Below, in pieces: positions 1 to 10,277 of a DNA stretch of 64,000 bases. Source of the DNA: Diaporthe sp. PMI_573. Lineage: Eukaryota; Ascomycota; Sordariomycetes; Diaporthales; Diaporthaceae. The translations under genes were made by a program, and so were the position numbers. The stretch spans positions 806,001 through 870,000 of the forward strand of contig JAJTUP010000017.1 in NCBI GenBank assembly GCA_021399435.1, written 5' to 3'. Below the pieces are notes generated by a model. It saw only the letters and a list, made by a program, of their open reading frames with translations. It searched no databases and had not been told where the DNA came from. Position 1 is the stretch's first letter. Each line of letters begins with the position of its first letter.

Positions 1-2
1 CG

Positions 3-327
3 TGGACTGCGTTCGTGTCTGTTATCTTCCTCTTCCCTACCGTCAGACCCGTTGCTGCGGACACTGTGAGTAAACATTCCTTGATTCCTAGTGCTCGATT
101 TTATTTGCTAAATCAGATAACCACAGATGAACTACGCCGTCGTGATCTTGGCCTTCGTGCTCCTGTTCTCCTTGGTCTACTGGTTCATCGCAGGCAGGAA
201 GTACTACGTCGGTCCACGGACCGAAGCTCATGTTGTCGATGGAATGATCATCAAAGATCCAACCAAGTCAGAGCTTCGCGACAGGGAGCAACATGTGAAT
301 ACTACGGATGGTATAGCGGTTAAGTAA
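3..327 (+). CDS. Amino-acid/GABA/choline-type permease, C-terminal end (partial at window start)
   Basis: This is the 3' end of a membrane transporter of the fungal amino-acid/choline permease family (APC superfamily). Two exons are visible: 3-65 and 127-327, joined in phase 0 across a 61-nt intron (66-126) that starts GTGAGT, has a TGCTAAAT branch-like site and ends CCACAG. The spliced tail contains the motif FPTVRPV before the intron and, after it, a hydrophobic helix followed by the WFIAGRKYYVGPR motif that closes the last transmembrane helix in this family. The hydrophilic tail of about 35 residues ends with TAA at 325-327. The N-terminal part lies outside the window, so substrate cannot be judged; GABA, choline or other amino acids are all possible. 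Confidence 0.85.
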
Positions 328-509
328 AAGATTTTGGATCGATTCAAGAATCGAAAATCAGACAACCGGGCGCAGTGAGATAGGTCGGGGTAGCTTGCGA
401 TGACCTTGTATCACATACATGATTGAAAAAACACGGCCACATTTGTTTTCCCAAACATACGCAACGTCATAGCGTAGCCCACGAGTGACTTGATAACCTT
501 ATACGCAGT

Positions 510-625
510 CATCCCATAGGAGGACACCAAAACAGGTTATTCTATAACGGCTTATCCCATAGGCTACCTTATTGGGGCGTCCACCTGTAGGGGCTTATCT
601 GAGGTCAGGTTGTCCATGATGACAT
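510..625 (+). repeat. Degenerate 15-bp tandem repeat, island A
   Basis: About seven diverged copies of a 15-bp unit occur in near-register, for example TATAACGGCTTATCC, CATAGGCTACCTTAT, TGTAGGGGCTTATCT and GAGGTCAGGTTGTCC. They match the loose consensus TATRGGAGGYTGTCC seen in other islands of this window. Confidence 0.6.
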
Positions 626-895
626 TGAAACCATATGTGGTTGACCGATGAGAAACGCATGAACGGTGCACTGTAAAGATGCTTCTGCTGAGCAGCGGAT
701 ACATGATCGAAGCTAGTGTGGGGTGAAGTCAATGACTTCATGCTGTGTCACCGCATCAAGAATTTCAGGACCAGTAGCTTGTTCTATCGCTTTGAGAGAC
801 TTACCGTCATCACACATCAAACATGAAGAAGGATGTTACCGTGCCCTTGAAGAATCCCTGAGCAAGCGATGTAACAGCTGTGCCCGGCAGGCTAG

Positions 896-1045
896 AGGAA
901 GTCATTTTATAGGAGTTTGTCGAATAGGGGTTTATCCTATACATATATAGGAGGTTGTCTTATAGGATTTCGTCCTAAAGAAGGATATTCTAGTTGAGAC
1001 CGTTCTATGGGAGGCTGTTCTGGAAGACTGTAAGGTCTTAGTGGA
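896..1045 (+). repeat. Degenerate 15-bp tandem repeat, island B
   Basis: This is the clearest plus-strand island. Successive units include AATAGGGGTTTATCC, TATAGGAGGTTGTCT, TATAGGATTTCGTCC, TAAAGAAGGATATTC, TAGTTGAGACCGTTC and TATGGGAGGCTGTTC, keeping a 15-bp spacing with one short interruption near 930-936. Confidence 0.7.
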
Positions 1046-1938
1046 GTCTGTTGTTATGTAGTGGAATCTCAGTCGCCTCATAGACCTCGAACTAGGTCCG
1101 AATCGAATCTGGCAATATCAAGGCAGACACTGTTATGGCGGGTCATCGTCGGTATCCGCTAATCAAATTTCAACTACGTGAGCCTTGCAGTACTCATCTT
1201 AGGCATCCAAGTACTCGTCAAAGAATTTGTCCAATCAAAACGTTGGAGCCTCGAATGGGTCAATTGAGAATTGAATGAATGACTAACTAAGTTTGTGATT
1301 TGAGACCACCATAGTGCCAAAAGGTGTTTAAGCGTTTACCACTGTATGAAGGGACCGCCTACATACTGTTTAAGAAGCGTACGTACACGGATTAAAAACG
1401 AAACCACCCATAGTGCTAAAAGAATGTGGGGCAGGAAAACAGTGTTGAACTCTGACCGATCTCATGCAAAAGGCCTTTCCACCACCTACGATAGTGATTC
1501 ACACCCTTGACATTGCATCCGTCCGTCAATCAAAAGAAACCAGATCGTCGATAACAAAGGTTAATCAGTCGTTTAAATAAAAAAAAATATCCCCGGCTGT
1601 AACCCAGAAGCTCCAGATGGATGCCTTACGACTCTCACAAGCTCCCGTCATAGATCTTCTCCACGAACTCCTTCAAGAACTTCGGCATACACTTGAAACC
1701 CCTCTGGCTGATCAACTCGTCAAACACGAGTTATTACAGAACGACAAGGATTCCTGGCCGGTCGTGAAAGCTTGCTCCGAAGAGCTAAAAGATAACAGAT
1801 TGAGAATAGAAATCGCCCGTGAGATCCCCAAAAGGTCGAGCTTGGCATCGTCCTGCTTCAACGTATTCACCGCGTAATCCAGGCTGCAACCGGGGCCATG
1901 TCTTCCATGCAAGGCAGATCTGCCATGGAAGATCAAGT

Positions 1939-3296
1939 TTACTCGATTGGGTCGATAAGTTTCGGGTATTGAGTGTCCGGGTGGGGAATGTAGTGAGTCT
2001 TCACCTCCCTAGGCTCAAGAGAATGAGTATCGTCCAACGTATTGGCCGAGCATTCAATCGAAGGCTTAGGGGAGACAATGATGATGGGTCGGACAACCAG
2101 GGGCTCTTCACCGCGGCGAGTCACGTTGAACTTGGGAGTGGACCGTCCGAGCCCGGTCGAGTTTCCACGGAGCAGGGTACCATTAATGGTCCAATGGAAA
2201 GGCATGGTGAGGTTCCAGCCAGGGACGGCGATTTCCGCAGGGAGACCGTAATCGTCGACGTCAACGGCGACACGTTCAACTGTGCGAGTGGAGTTGCCAG
2301 GAACTGGGATGTCCCCAGGGAGATGAGGCGCTTTGCCCTTGCTGTGGACCCGTTCGATAATCTCGTCGAAGTAAGTAAGCATGTTGATTTTTGCATAGAA
2401 TCGGTGAGGCGGGATCACGTCGCTCTCGGCAGCCCTCCTCTCGACCCGTGAGCTCGTTTGGGGCAGGTGCTCCAGGTGGCCCCTGTTGTCAGCCCAGCTC
2501 AGGATTACCTCGTCAAGCATCTGGTCGCTGGTGAGTCGCTGCACGAGGAGGATACACGTATCGAGTACTTCTGTGTCCGGGCCGAGTGGTGGGTCATCGT
2601 GTTCGGCCAGAGACTTGACATAGTCGGCCAGACCATGGACGGAGTTGCCGTCTTGGTTGGCGTCAGAGCCCACCAGGCCCTGATCCCTGCTCTTATTCAA
2701 GAAGTCTGTCCACCCGCCGTCGCTCTTGAGCTCACCGAAACGTGCGCGGCCTGCGTACTTGACGGCTTCCCTGAGGCACTCGTCCGCCTTGTCGTCTCCG
2801 ATGTGATAAAAGTCATCCTCGTGGGTGGCTGCCGCGAATATGTCAGGCACTGGTACACGTGGGGATGGATGGCGGAGATTCTCGAGAAACTAATTCTCGT
2901 TAGCAATGATTCTATGAGTCTTTCTGGATTGCGAATTGTTCAAGAGTGTTGGGAAGGGTTTGTTCCCCGTTGACAGGAGTATACGAAAGGATATGCATGC
3001 TGAATATGACCTTTATGGGGATATTGTTTCAAGGGAAATGGATGCAAGAAACAAGTAGATTCGACAGGCAGGTGCAAACGGAACACGAAACGCTGTTAAG
3101 GTGAACTCACTTCATGCCCTGCAGCACCTAGGGCGTAGTAATCGTCGTTGCCGGACGGAGGGATACGTGTACGTGCAACTGCAGGTGGCTCCGTTTGCGT
3201 TGGCTGTGTAATTTCAGTGGTGAAAGATGTAAGACTAGAGGCGATGAAAGTCGAAAGTGCCAGCGCAGCAGTCTTTGTCTCGATAGGAAGGTACAT
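1939..3296 (-). CDS. Hypothetical secreted protein, 378 aa
   Basis: I do not recognise this protein. The model has two exons on the minus strand: 3111-3296 (ATG at 3296) and 1939-2889 (TAA at 1939-1941). The 221-nt intron (2890-3110) starts GTGAGT and ends GAATTAG, with a perfect TGCTAAC branch site 10 nt before the acceptor, and joins in phase 0. The product begins with a hydrophobic segment (about residues 9-26) that looks like a signal peptide or signal anchor. The mature part is acidic and carries several N-glycosylation sequons in its C-terminal third (NST, NLT, NGT, NST, NVT), consistent with passage through the secretory pathway. There are few cysteines and no catalytic motif that I can identify. 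The gene faces the permease remnant across about 1.6 kb of non-coding DNA. Confidence 0.7.
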
Positions 3297-5321
3297 CTTG
3301 GCTTTTCCAACCGGAGTGATGATTTTGTTATTGACAGGCAGTATGACAGTCGTCTTGCACAGGTATGGACCCTTCTTGTGAATTTGAGTTTGAGAGACGT
3401 GAAGAATGAAATAGGAGGAGATGGGAGGAAATGGCACAGAATCATCGGAGAAAGCTGATTTACATTTAAACGCATTCTTCGTCAAGGATTTAATCCATTT
3501 GTGCGCAGAAGCTATTGCAAGACCTACTTTAGTATTCTGGATAGCAGTCCATGTCGAAGCGATAGCCGACCCGTTAGTCTTGAACGATAATCAGTCCAGG
3601 ACTTAGAGGGGGTTTGGACTTGATGTGGATGAAAGATACATAGCTTTTTTGTAACTAATATGCGTCCGGCACTGATAGAATTCACACTTCCTCTATATCA
3701 TGCTGACAACACAGACCGGGTCAGTCAGATGACTCTCTCAGATACGTGCGCTAACAAATTTCTTTTATCAGATTTTCGCCATGGCTCTGCGTGCGTCTGT
3801 CACCTTTGCTTTTTGCACGTGATTGCGATTTATCGTTCCCCGCTTATCATGCAATCATCGTCCTTCCTCAGCAGGTTGTCATCAAATCGAGAAAACGTCG
3901 CAAGTCATGTACCACTCCCCATATCGTATCAGTCCTGTATCAACATTGTAAACCATGATGTTGCCAGTGCATCTTCGAAGCACATCTCGGGAAAAATGCC
4001 TTGAAAACTTTTCCCTGACCCCGAGCACACTCCTAGCGTGTCCAATATCACAACATATCCTCGCCTAAGGGCCAGGACGTATTTTACAGGACCCAACTAA
4101 TCATGTGAGCATTCCAAGAGGAAAGAAATTTCGATTGTGAAGGGCACTAGCAAAATCCCGCGTAACACAAATTTCGACGATATTTTGAGTTAGCGCCGAG
4201 AACCACTGACAGGCTGACTAGCGCACTAGTACGAGGACTTTCAGGTCCCTCGCATCCCACACCCAGCTTCGCCGCCTCACGGTATAATGTGATCAGTCTG
4301 TGAAGGAAAACTCAGATTCTCTGAGGTGTTTCGGATCGTTGGTTTTCGGACGTCTTCAGCTTATGGAGTAGAAACCTTTCGTATGAGTGCATAATCAATT
4401 ATGCTCAAGTGCTTAATGAGCCCACCCATCCCAGTGCCTCGTTTCTACTCGATCCATTCTGTACGATCTAAGACAGTCACTGGACACGGGCCCGATGGAT
4501 GTATTATCCTCCAGCTCCGCCTGTACACTTCGTGTAGTATAGAGTCCGACATAGACCGGACCTCTAAGATACTACATGCCCTTTAAGGACTGGACTAGAC
4601 TAGGCGCTGAGTGTTGGGAGTTTATCGTGCTTCGATACACAACATGAATGTGTTGAAGGATGTCTGGAAGAGGAGGCTCAACCACCAAGACCCCGTGACG
4701 AACTCTGCAGGTTCCCTAGATCTCACACCTAGGTACACTACTATAATAACGCAGCAATATTCTGTTTAATAAGAAAAGTATGGAAAACATCATTGCGCAG
4801 TCCCTTTCGCTTGCTTACCATCTGTCTGGTCCCAAAGGGAATTGTTCCGGAGAATGTTTTCCCATATCAGATCTCCCTACAGGAAGCTATTATATAGAGG
4901 CTGTTTTGCAGGAGGTTGATCCTATGGAGGGCTCTAACGCCCATGTACTCTACGAGAGATATTGTGGCCTCGTACGGGACACTCGAATAAAGCTTGCTTA
5001 CATTTAATCGTGCTGGAGTTGAGGGAATGCGCCTCGTGTAACTGTAAGTAGCATTCCGGTATTCAATTTCAGAAGCATGCAACAGGACTTTCCATCAAGA
5101 GATATGGCAGTGTGTTGTCGCGAGGCCATTTGATGTGACGTCAAGCTGATCTTGCCTCCCAGTCACGTGCACCCCAGGCCATGACCTCATACTTTGTTCT
5201 CGACTTCAGCCTTTGGCGGGCGGCAACATATCCAAGGCGTCGCAACTCTCATCACAACTGATTCGTGCCCAGCAACTCTTCGCTTGAGATTGCCCTGCTT
5301 GAATACTTATAATCCACAAAC
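3297..5321. other. Intergenic region, about 2 kb, with a repeat island
   Basis: Only short unsupported open frames are present. A 15-bp repeat island lies at 4876-4965. The 5' flank of the next gene (5100-5321) is pyrimidine-rich, as expected of a fungal promoter or leader. Confidence 0.5.
4876..4965 (+). repeat. Degenerate 15-bp tandem repeat, island C
   Basis: Four to five units in 15-bp register: ACAGGAAGCTATTAT, ATAGAGGCTGTTTTG, CAGGAGGTTGATCCT, ATGGAGGGCTCTAAC. They share the AGGAGGYTGTCC-like core of islands A and B. Confidence 0.6.
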
Positions 5322-5684
5322 ATGTCTTCCTACAGCTTCTCCTCCACGACCTTCTCCTCGAGCGAGACCCGCAACGGCAGGACAACCTACCAGTCCTACA
5401 CCGAGGAGCGGCGTTCAGATCCTCGGGGCACGATGGTGCGCTCCACGTCCCAGAACAACCCAAATGCACCCGCCGTGCAGGAGGTGCGTCACTTTGACGC
5501 CGGCGGGCGAGAGATCCCTGCCGAGCGGGCCGCACACAGGGGCCTTGCGGGTACTGCTCCGGTCGATGATGGCAGCCGGCGCATCGAGGACGTGAGCGAC
5601 CACGGTCGACGTGAGAGTGACGCTGATCGATTGTACCGGGAGCGGATGGAGGACGAGTATGCGAAGAGGGAGGGTGGTGCTTGA
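5322..5684 (+). CDS. Small conserved hypothetical protein, 120 aa
   Basis: Single-exon gene, ATG at 5322 preceded by a favourable CACAAAC context and closed by TGA at 5682-5684. The N-terminus is very rich in Ser, Thr and Tyr (MSSYSFSSTTFSSSE), and the rest is hydrophilic, charged and probably disordered, with an IEDVSDHGRRESDADRLY segment near the C-terminus. Small Ser/Tyr-rich proteins of this style are widespread in Pezizomycotina and have no assigned function. No signal peptide, membrane helix or cysteine is present, so a soluble intracellular protein is likely. Codon use has the GC-rich third positions expected of a real gene. Confidence 0.75.
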   Translation: MSSYSFSSTTFSSSETRNGRTTYQSYTEERRSDPRGTMVRSTSQNNPNAPAVQEVRHFDAGGREIPAERAAHRGLAGTAPVDDGSRRIEDVSDHGRRESDADRLYRERMEDEYAKREGGA

Positions 5685-6238
5685 TAGGTGGGATCAGGAG
5701 CGCTGAATTTGAGACAAGGAAAGAAAATGTCTGGGTAGGCAGAAGGAAAGCGATGATGGAGCTTGCCTCATTGACACCCAGCTCGGACGTGAGACACGAG
5801 TGAGACGTCGTCAGCTCGCCGGAGGGGCCTCAACTGTACAAGGCCAAAGTAATGGGGCGACGAGGAGAACATGAAGACAGGTCATCACATGCACTCAATA
5901 ACATGCAAGGCCCAGACACTCCGATCGTCATCAACTTCCTCCACCCAGGGGGTTGAATGTGGAGCAATTATGACAGAGCGGCATCTCGATGCTTACATCT
6001 GCGAGCTGTTTTCGTTTGATAAATCTCGAAGTCGTCACGTTGTGCATTTCTTATTCAGAAATTCTGTTCAATTCCACTCCCCGTCCAGCTTTTGTTTCTT
6101 TCAATACATATATCAACCGCAAATCTTCTCACTGGAACAGATAAGGAATATGAGAACCGATAATCGATATTACTTCACTAGTCTAGGTCATTACGACAGT
6201 CGTGCTGTGGCATCCTGCAGACGTCCATAACTATCCAC
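5685..6238. other. Intergenic region, 554 bp
   Basis: It contains the 3' flanks of two convergently placed loci. I see no gene or clear regulatory element. Confidence 0.5.
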
Positions 6239-7512
6239 TCAGCAGAAACCCTTGCCCCATCCAGAGCAGTCACCGCCAGCATAGAAATCCTTCCCGCATT
6301 GATACTCCATAGCGCATATTGGTGGGTATTTGTAGTCTCTCCGATGATATACAGATACTTTCGTGGGCCGCAAGGTAACGCTTTCCTTTCCCTGTCCACT
6401 GAACGCGGCCACCTTTCGCAAAGTCTGGTACCGACTGCTCCACACCGAAGAGTATAGCTCGCATACCATGGCCAGAGGAACGTTGTATCTCAGTTCGTAT
6501 GCTACGAACATGCTGCAGACCGGGAATAAGCTGTTGGTGAAGGGATAAGAAGGCTCTGCCTGGTCGGTGATATTCGAGCAGAGACTGGCGCAAATTGTAG
6601 GGTCGCAGTGATCGAGAGTGGCCGAGGAGTCATAGGAGCTGTAATAAAGAAGCTTCTGCATCAAAATTGTGCTGTAATTGCCTTCCGGTTCGTTTGGGAC
6701 TTCAAAGGCCGCATCGTTGTCAACACCGAGCCATGGCCCGCTGAAGCCTATATGGCCGAGATCTAGCGTCCTATTCATCTTGTTGTAGAGGTTCGAGCCT
6801 GTGATCACGACCTCGAACCCCTCCCTTAATTCACCAAAGTTATGACTGCGTCCGCGTCTAGGCGAGAGTGCCAGAGTACGCAGTTGATGTTTGTGCTCGA
6901 GGATGGGTTAGGGCAAACCGGCCGTCATGTCAGGCCTGTACAGGGGTTCCTGTTCGAAGTACAGGTAGAAAAATGCGCAGGTCGGAAGATCGTCACATAG
7001 TCTAGAACACTCGTCGGGGTTGTACTGACCGAGAAGGTGGGTGCCGAGGAAGCCCAGGTCACTCTCCACAGAACGATTTAGGTCCTGCGCGGCCAGCTCG
7101 TACCCTCGCGGGCTCTGTGCGGAGTTCGAGGCGTCGTGGAAGGGTTTGAAGGAGCGGAAGGCGTGAGGTGTGTCCTCTCTACAATTGATTTAGCAGGATA
7201 AAGCCGTCGAGGATATTTTGCGAGTGCTTACCCGGGTCGCGGGCCACGGCCCTTCGGCTGTGGCACGCAGTTGGTATAGTCTTGGCCGCCCTCGATTGAT
7301 GCTCTCACTTCCCAGACACTGGCCCGCCCGCTGTCACTTACACCCTCCTAGGAGCTTGGACCAACCGTATCGCCATCGCGGATGTTGTTGGGATGCAGCT
7401 CGCCAAGCCTGTTCTGTGTTGCGATGTTCGGAGAACTGGGAAGAAAAGCAAGGGCCCATGCGGCAGGTAAAGCGATCCGAACCAAGGCGATGACGTTGAT
7501 GTTGGTCCACAT
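6239..7512 (-). pseudogene. Decayed gene for a cysteine-rich secreted fungal protein
   Basis: Read on the minus strand, this locus matches a common fungal family of secreted cysteine-rich proteins with paired modules of the type YxPxxCxxxCD...C.FF..YF and DPxxCAxxC...C..F..Y.L. The start at 7512 gives a signal peptide. A segment NCVPQPKGRGP, then an intron with donor GTAAGC and acceptor TTGTAG (about 7180-7226), leads to the module QYNPDECSRLCDD (about 7020). The C-terminal part (6239-6808) has DPTICASLCS and a stop at 6239. Three lesions interrupt it. A TAG follows the N-terminal exon near 7345. Around 6920 the frame shifts by one base just before a CPNPSSSTNINC motif. Near 6840 it shifts back before GELREGFEV. 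The two shifts compensate, so sequencing error is possible, but three lesions favour a pseudogene. Confidence 0.7.
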
Positions 7513-7984
7513 CGCTACTTGGAGAAAGGTTCTGCTAGAGGTTGTCTAATCAGGATGAGCCTGTGTAATGAATGTTGGCGTTGTGATACAGACGAATGAT
7601 GCTGTACAAGCGGATCAACAGTCGGAGGATTGTCACGGGTTAGCGCACAGGAGTTGTGGAAAAGAAGCTTGCCTCCTACGGCAAGCGTGCTCAGAAGAAT
7701 GACCGTTCCCATTCCAGTCATACGGCTCCTTCCCCATAGTCCCTGGTTCCGACTGATTTTCCCTCTGTCGTGACATGATTTGGCCCCTGTTGATTGCCCG
7801 ACAGATTTTCGGCATTGATGTCGCAGAGTCTTTCATCTCGAAATCCGCTCGGATCCGTGGTGTTACCCATGTTGTCTATCCCGAGTTCTTCCTCTCGTCT
7901 CCACGGACTTGTTGTCCTTCCTCACGAAGATCATTCATGGAAGGCCACCTGTACCTAGCCCCCTGTAGGATGAATATATGTCAG

Positions 7985-8150
7985 ACCATCCCAGAAGACG
8001 TTATCATCTCCTATCTTGTGACTTTGTTTCCAATGTTGACCCTTTCATTGGACATTGTATCCTCTAGGAGATGATCTAACACGAGGCTACCGAACACCAG
8101 GCTATCGATCGGATATCTCAGATGACAACTATGCTACATGAGGTTTCCCC
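7985..8150. repeat. Degenerate 15-bp tandem repeat, island D
   Basis: The weakest island. Near 8078-8125 units such as CTAACACGAGGCTAC and CGAACACCAGGCTAT follow each other at exactly 15 bp, with more diverged units on either side. Confidence 0.4.
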
Positions 8151-8290
8151 ACCGTGAATCATCCTGAACTACATACCTCATCCACTCATCTGATTGCGGT
8201 GCAGCAGAAGTTCGATTGGAAGTTCCGGTGCCCAAAGCATGAAGACTACATGTCTCGGGCCGGCCTTTCTACTAAGCATGAAGCCCTATT

Positions 8291-8300
8291 GGGGGGGGGG
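8291..8300 (+). repeat. Poly-G tract (10 nt)
   Basis: Uninterrupted run of ten G in intergenic DNA. Similar tracts occur at 26503-26512, 31891-31902 and 45822-45830. Confidence 0.9.
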
Positions 8301-8753
8301 TTGGATACTTCTTTCCATTGTCTCACTTCATGTGATTATCTCGTGATCCTTTTATATCTCTCATCGGACATCTATAGCTACATGTCATGTCTGTCTCGTT
8401 GATTGCAGGTGAACAGAATGTTGACACTTGCAAGTGACGGCACAGACTTTGGAATCATTCCACACTTCATTGTGTTAATTTCTGCGAGTCAAAACTGCTG
8501 AAATTTTGTTTTATGTGTAACAGATTGGAGGTTTCTATAGCTCCAATGGATTTATATACATGGTGATAGTAGATCCAGTGCATTACAGCTTGTGGACAAT
8601 GTGCGTACCTGGGTAGTCGGTTGGAATCAAGCAGAATAGGGGTGCGTATCTGATACCGACTTCAGCGGGGACTTTAATAGATGATCCTCGGTTACCCTTA
8701 CGCCCCCTTTCAGCACACACCATTTTACACCCTCATGCTGCCATCTCCAGTCC

Positions 8754-9581
8754 TCACTTCCTCTCCCCCTCTAGACTCCCCCGGGACTCATCCCCTCCAA
8801 CCGGCCGCAGCATGTATCGAAACGTGTAGGTGCCCCAGCCACGGTTCGCCCCCTCGCCGCCGGGCGCCCACGCGGCCAGGGCGTAGTCGTCACGCGCGAC
8901 CTCGCGGAAGCCATTGCGCGCGTACAGGGCCTGGCCGGCCGGCGAGGCGTGCGCCCAGCACGGCAGGCCCTCGGCGTCCGCGCGCTCCGTCCCCGCCGCC
9001 ACGAGCTGCGACGCGATGCCGCGTCCCTGCAGGCCCGGCTCCGTCGCCAGCGCCTGCAGCACCAGGCACGCCGCAGTGCCGCGCGGCATGTACGCTGCCT
9101 CGCGCCGTAGCACGTCCGCGCGCATGCGCCCGCCCAGCACCCGAGCCGGGTCGTCCTTGGAAGCGCTGCCGGTCGCCGCCGTTGCCGGCGTCGTCGTGGC
9201 TGCTTTTGGTGCTGCTGCCGCTTCCGGTGGCGAGCCCGTGGTCTTCTTCTCCTTTTCCTCGTCGTCGGCCGCCTTCGTGGTCATGCTGTCGTTATCCCTG
9301 AGGACCCAGCAAGCCCAGGCGACGATATGGCCCTCAGCATCGACGGCCTTGGTCAGGCTGGCGCGCGGGTCGCCGAGCCAGTGCTCGAGCGATTTGCGCA
9401 TTAGGGCCTGGTGTGCGCCGTCGGGCCGGCCGAGAAGCATCAGGTGCGAGAAGAGATCAGAGCGGAAGGCGGCCGTGTGGACATCGACGAGGGCCTCCAT
9501 GTCGTCGGCAGTCACCGGGGCGAGCGTCCATGATGCCGTGGGGGTTCTCTGGGGGGTGTTGGTTTCCTGCGTGGCCGCCAT
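8754..9581 (-). CDS. GNAT-family N-acetyltransferase, 275 aa
   Basis: A single-exon gene with ATG at 9581 and stop at 8754-8756. The fold is that of a GCN5-related N-acetyltransferase, which moves an acetyl group from acetyl-CoA to an amine. The N-terminal beta-alpha part is about residues 18-95 (MEALVDVHTAAFRSD). A low-complexity Ala/Thr/Lys insert covers about 98-145. The acetyl-CoA pyrophosphate loop is LQGRGIASQLV (about 184-194), and the motif B region ends in ALYARNGFREV (about 218-228). No signal peptide is seen, so it is cytosolic or nuclear. The substrate is unknown. It lies about 0.7 kb from the UstYa-type genes and could be a tailoring enzyme of the peptide cluster, but stand-alone GNAT genes are common in fungi, so this link is only positional. 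Confidence 0.88.
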   Translation of the reverse strand: MAATQETNTPQRTPTASWTLAPVTADDMEALVDVHTAAFRSDLFSHLMLLGRPDGAHQALMRKSLEHWLGDPRASLTKAVDAEGHIVAWACWVLRDNDSMTTKAADDEEKEKKTTGSPPEAAAAPKAATTTPATAATGSASKDDPARVLGGRMRADVLRREAAYMPRGTAACLVLQALATEPGLQGRGIASQLVAAGTERADAEGLPCWAHASPAGQALYARNGFREVARDDYALAAWAPGGEGANRGWGTYTFRYMLRPVGGDESRGSLEGERK

Positions 9582-10277
9582 CCTTGCTTAGTGGGGGATT
9601 AGGGAGGGTGGCGTCGTATTTTAGGCCGGTGGGAAAGAAAGCTGGGTATTCGAGAGATGGATGGAGGAGTGAGGGGGGAAATGGGCAAGGAAGCAGCAAC
9701 AAGGAGGGGGGGGACAGGCACTACTTATATATATATTTCTGGATTGACTTACACAGGTTCCTTGCATTAGTCTGTGTCCATACAAATGTGATAGTGAACC
9801 AGGGTCCCTGCCCTGTGATAACGACAATGGATATTTGCAGGACTGATTACGGACAAGTGCAGGGCAAACCCGCTTAGTAAATACTACACTACGGCTGCAG
9901 CTAATTAAATCACGCTATTTAACGTTGATTCACCACCCTATTGTGTTTTTAAGCAACCACACTATCAGTACCCTATATTTAAAGATCACGCGTAATCTAA
10001 GGAAGCCTATAGGGAAGGAGTAGCTTGTAAATGGTCCAGCATGGAACGGTTTTTGTCTTTGCCAGGTGTAGGATGCGTATATCTAATCCTATAGCCGTTT
10101 TTCTTTAACAGCATTTATTGTTTACAATAACTTCAATTGAGGCTGTTTTATATATAACGCGCCATACAATAGTGTTTAATATATCTCATTCTGTTCCAGG
10201 GGAAAATAAAATAGGCAACCCGCCGTCGGACAACGACCGTAGGCCCCCTTTCATCTTCTTTTTCCCCGGTGTTGCCC
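9582..10277. other. Intergenic AT-rich region
   Basis: From about 9890 to 10210 the DNA is visibly AT-rich and rich in TA steps, unlike the GC-rich genes on either side, with no open frame of interest. This resembles a remnant of a repeat altered by repeat-induced point mutation. Confidence 0.45.

Larger units (their letters stand above)
328..1938. other. Intergenic region with two 15-bp repeat islands
   Basis: No convincing gene. An 86-codon open frame at 1617-1877 on the plus strand has no recognisable motif and no clear splice context, so it is not called. The stretch holds two islands of a degenerate 15-bp repeat (510-625 and 896-1045), annotated separately. Confidence 0.5.
7513..8753. 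other. Intergenic region with repeat island and poly-G tract
   Basis: No gene is evident. A faint 15-bp repeat island lies at 7985-8150, and a run of ten G occurs at 8291-8300. Confidence 0.5.

Noticed and set aside
1617..1877. 86-codon plus-strand frame
   Set aside because: No motif, no splice context and no family resemblance; possible but not supportable.
1819..2451. 210-codon plus-strand frame
   Set aside because: Antisense to the secreted protein gene, which has clear splice signals and sequons.
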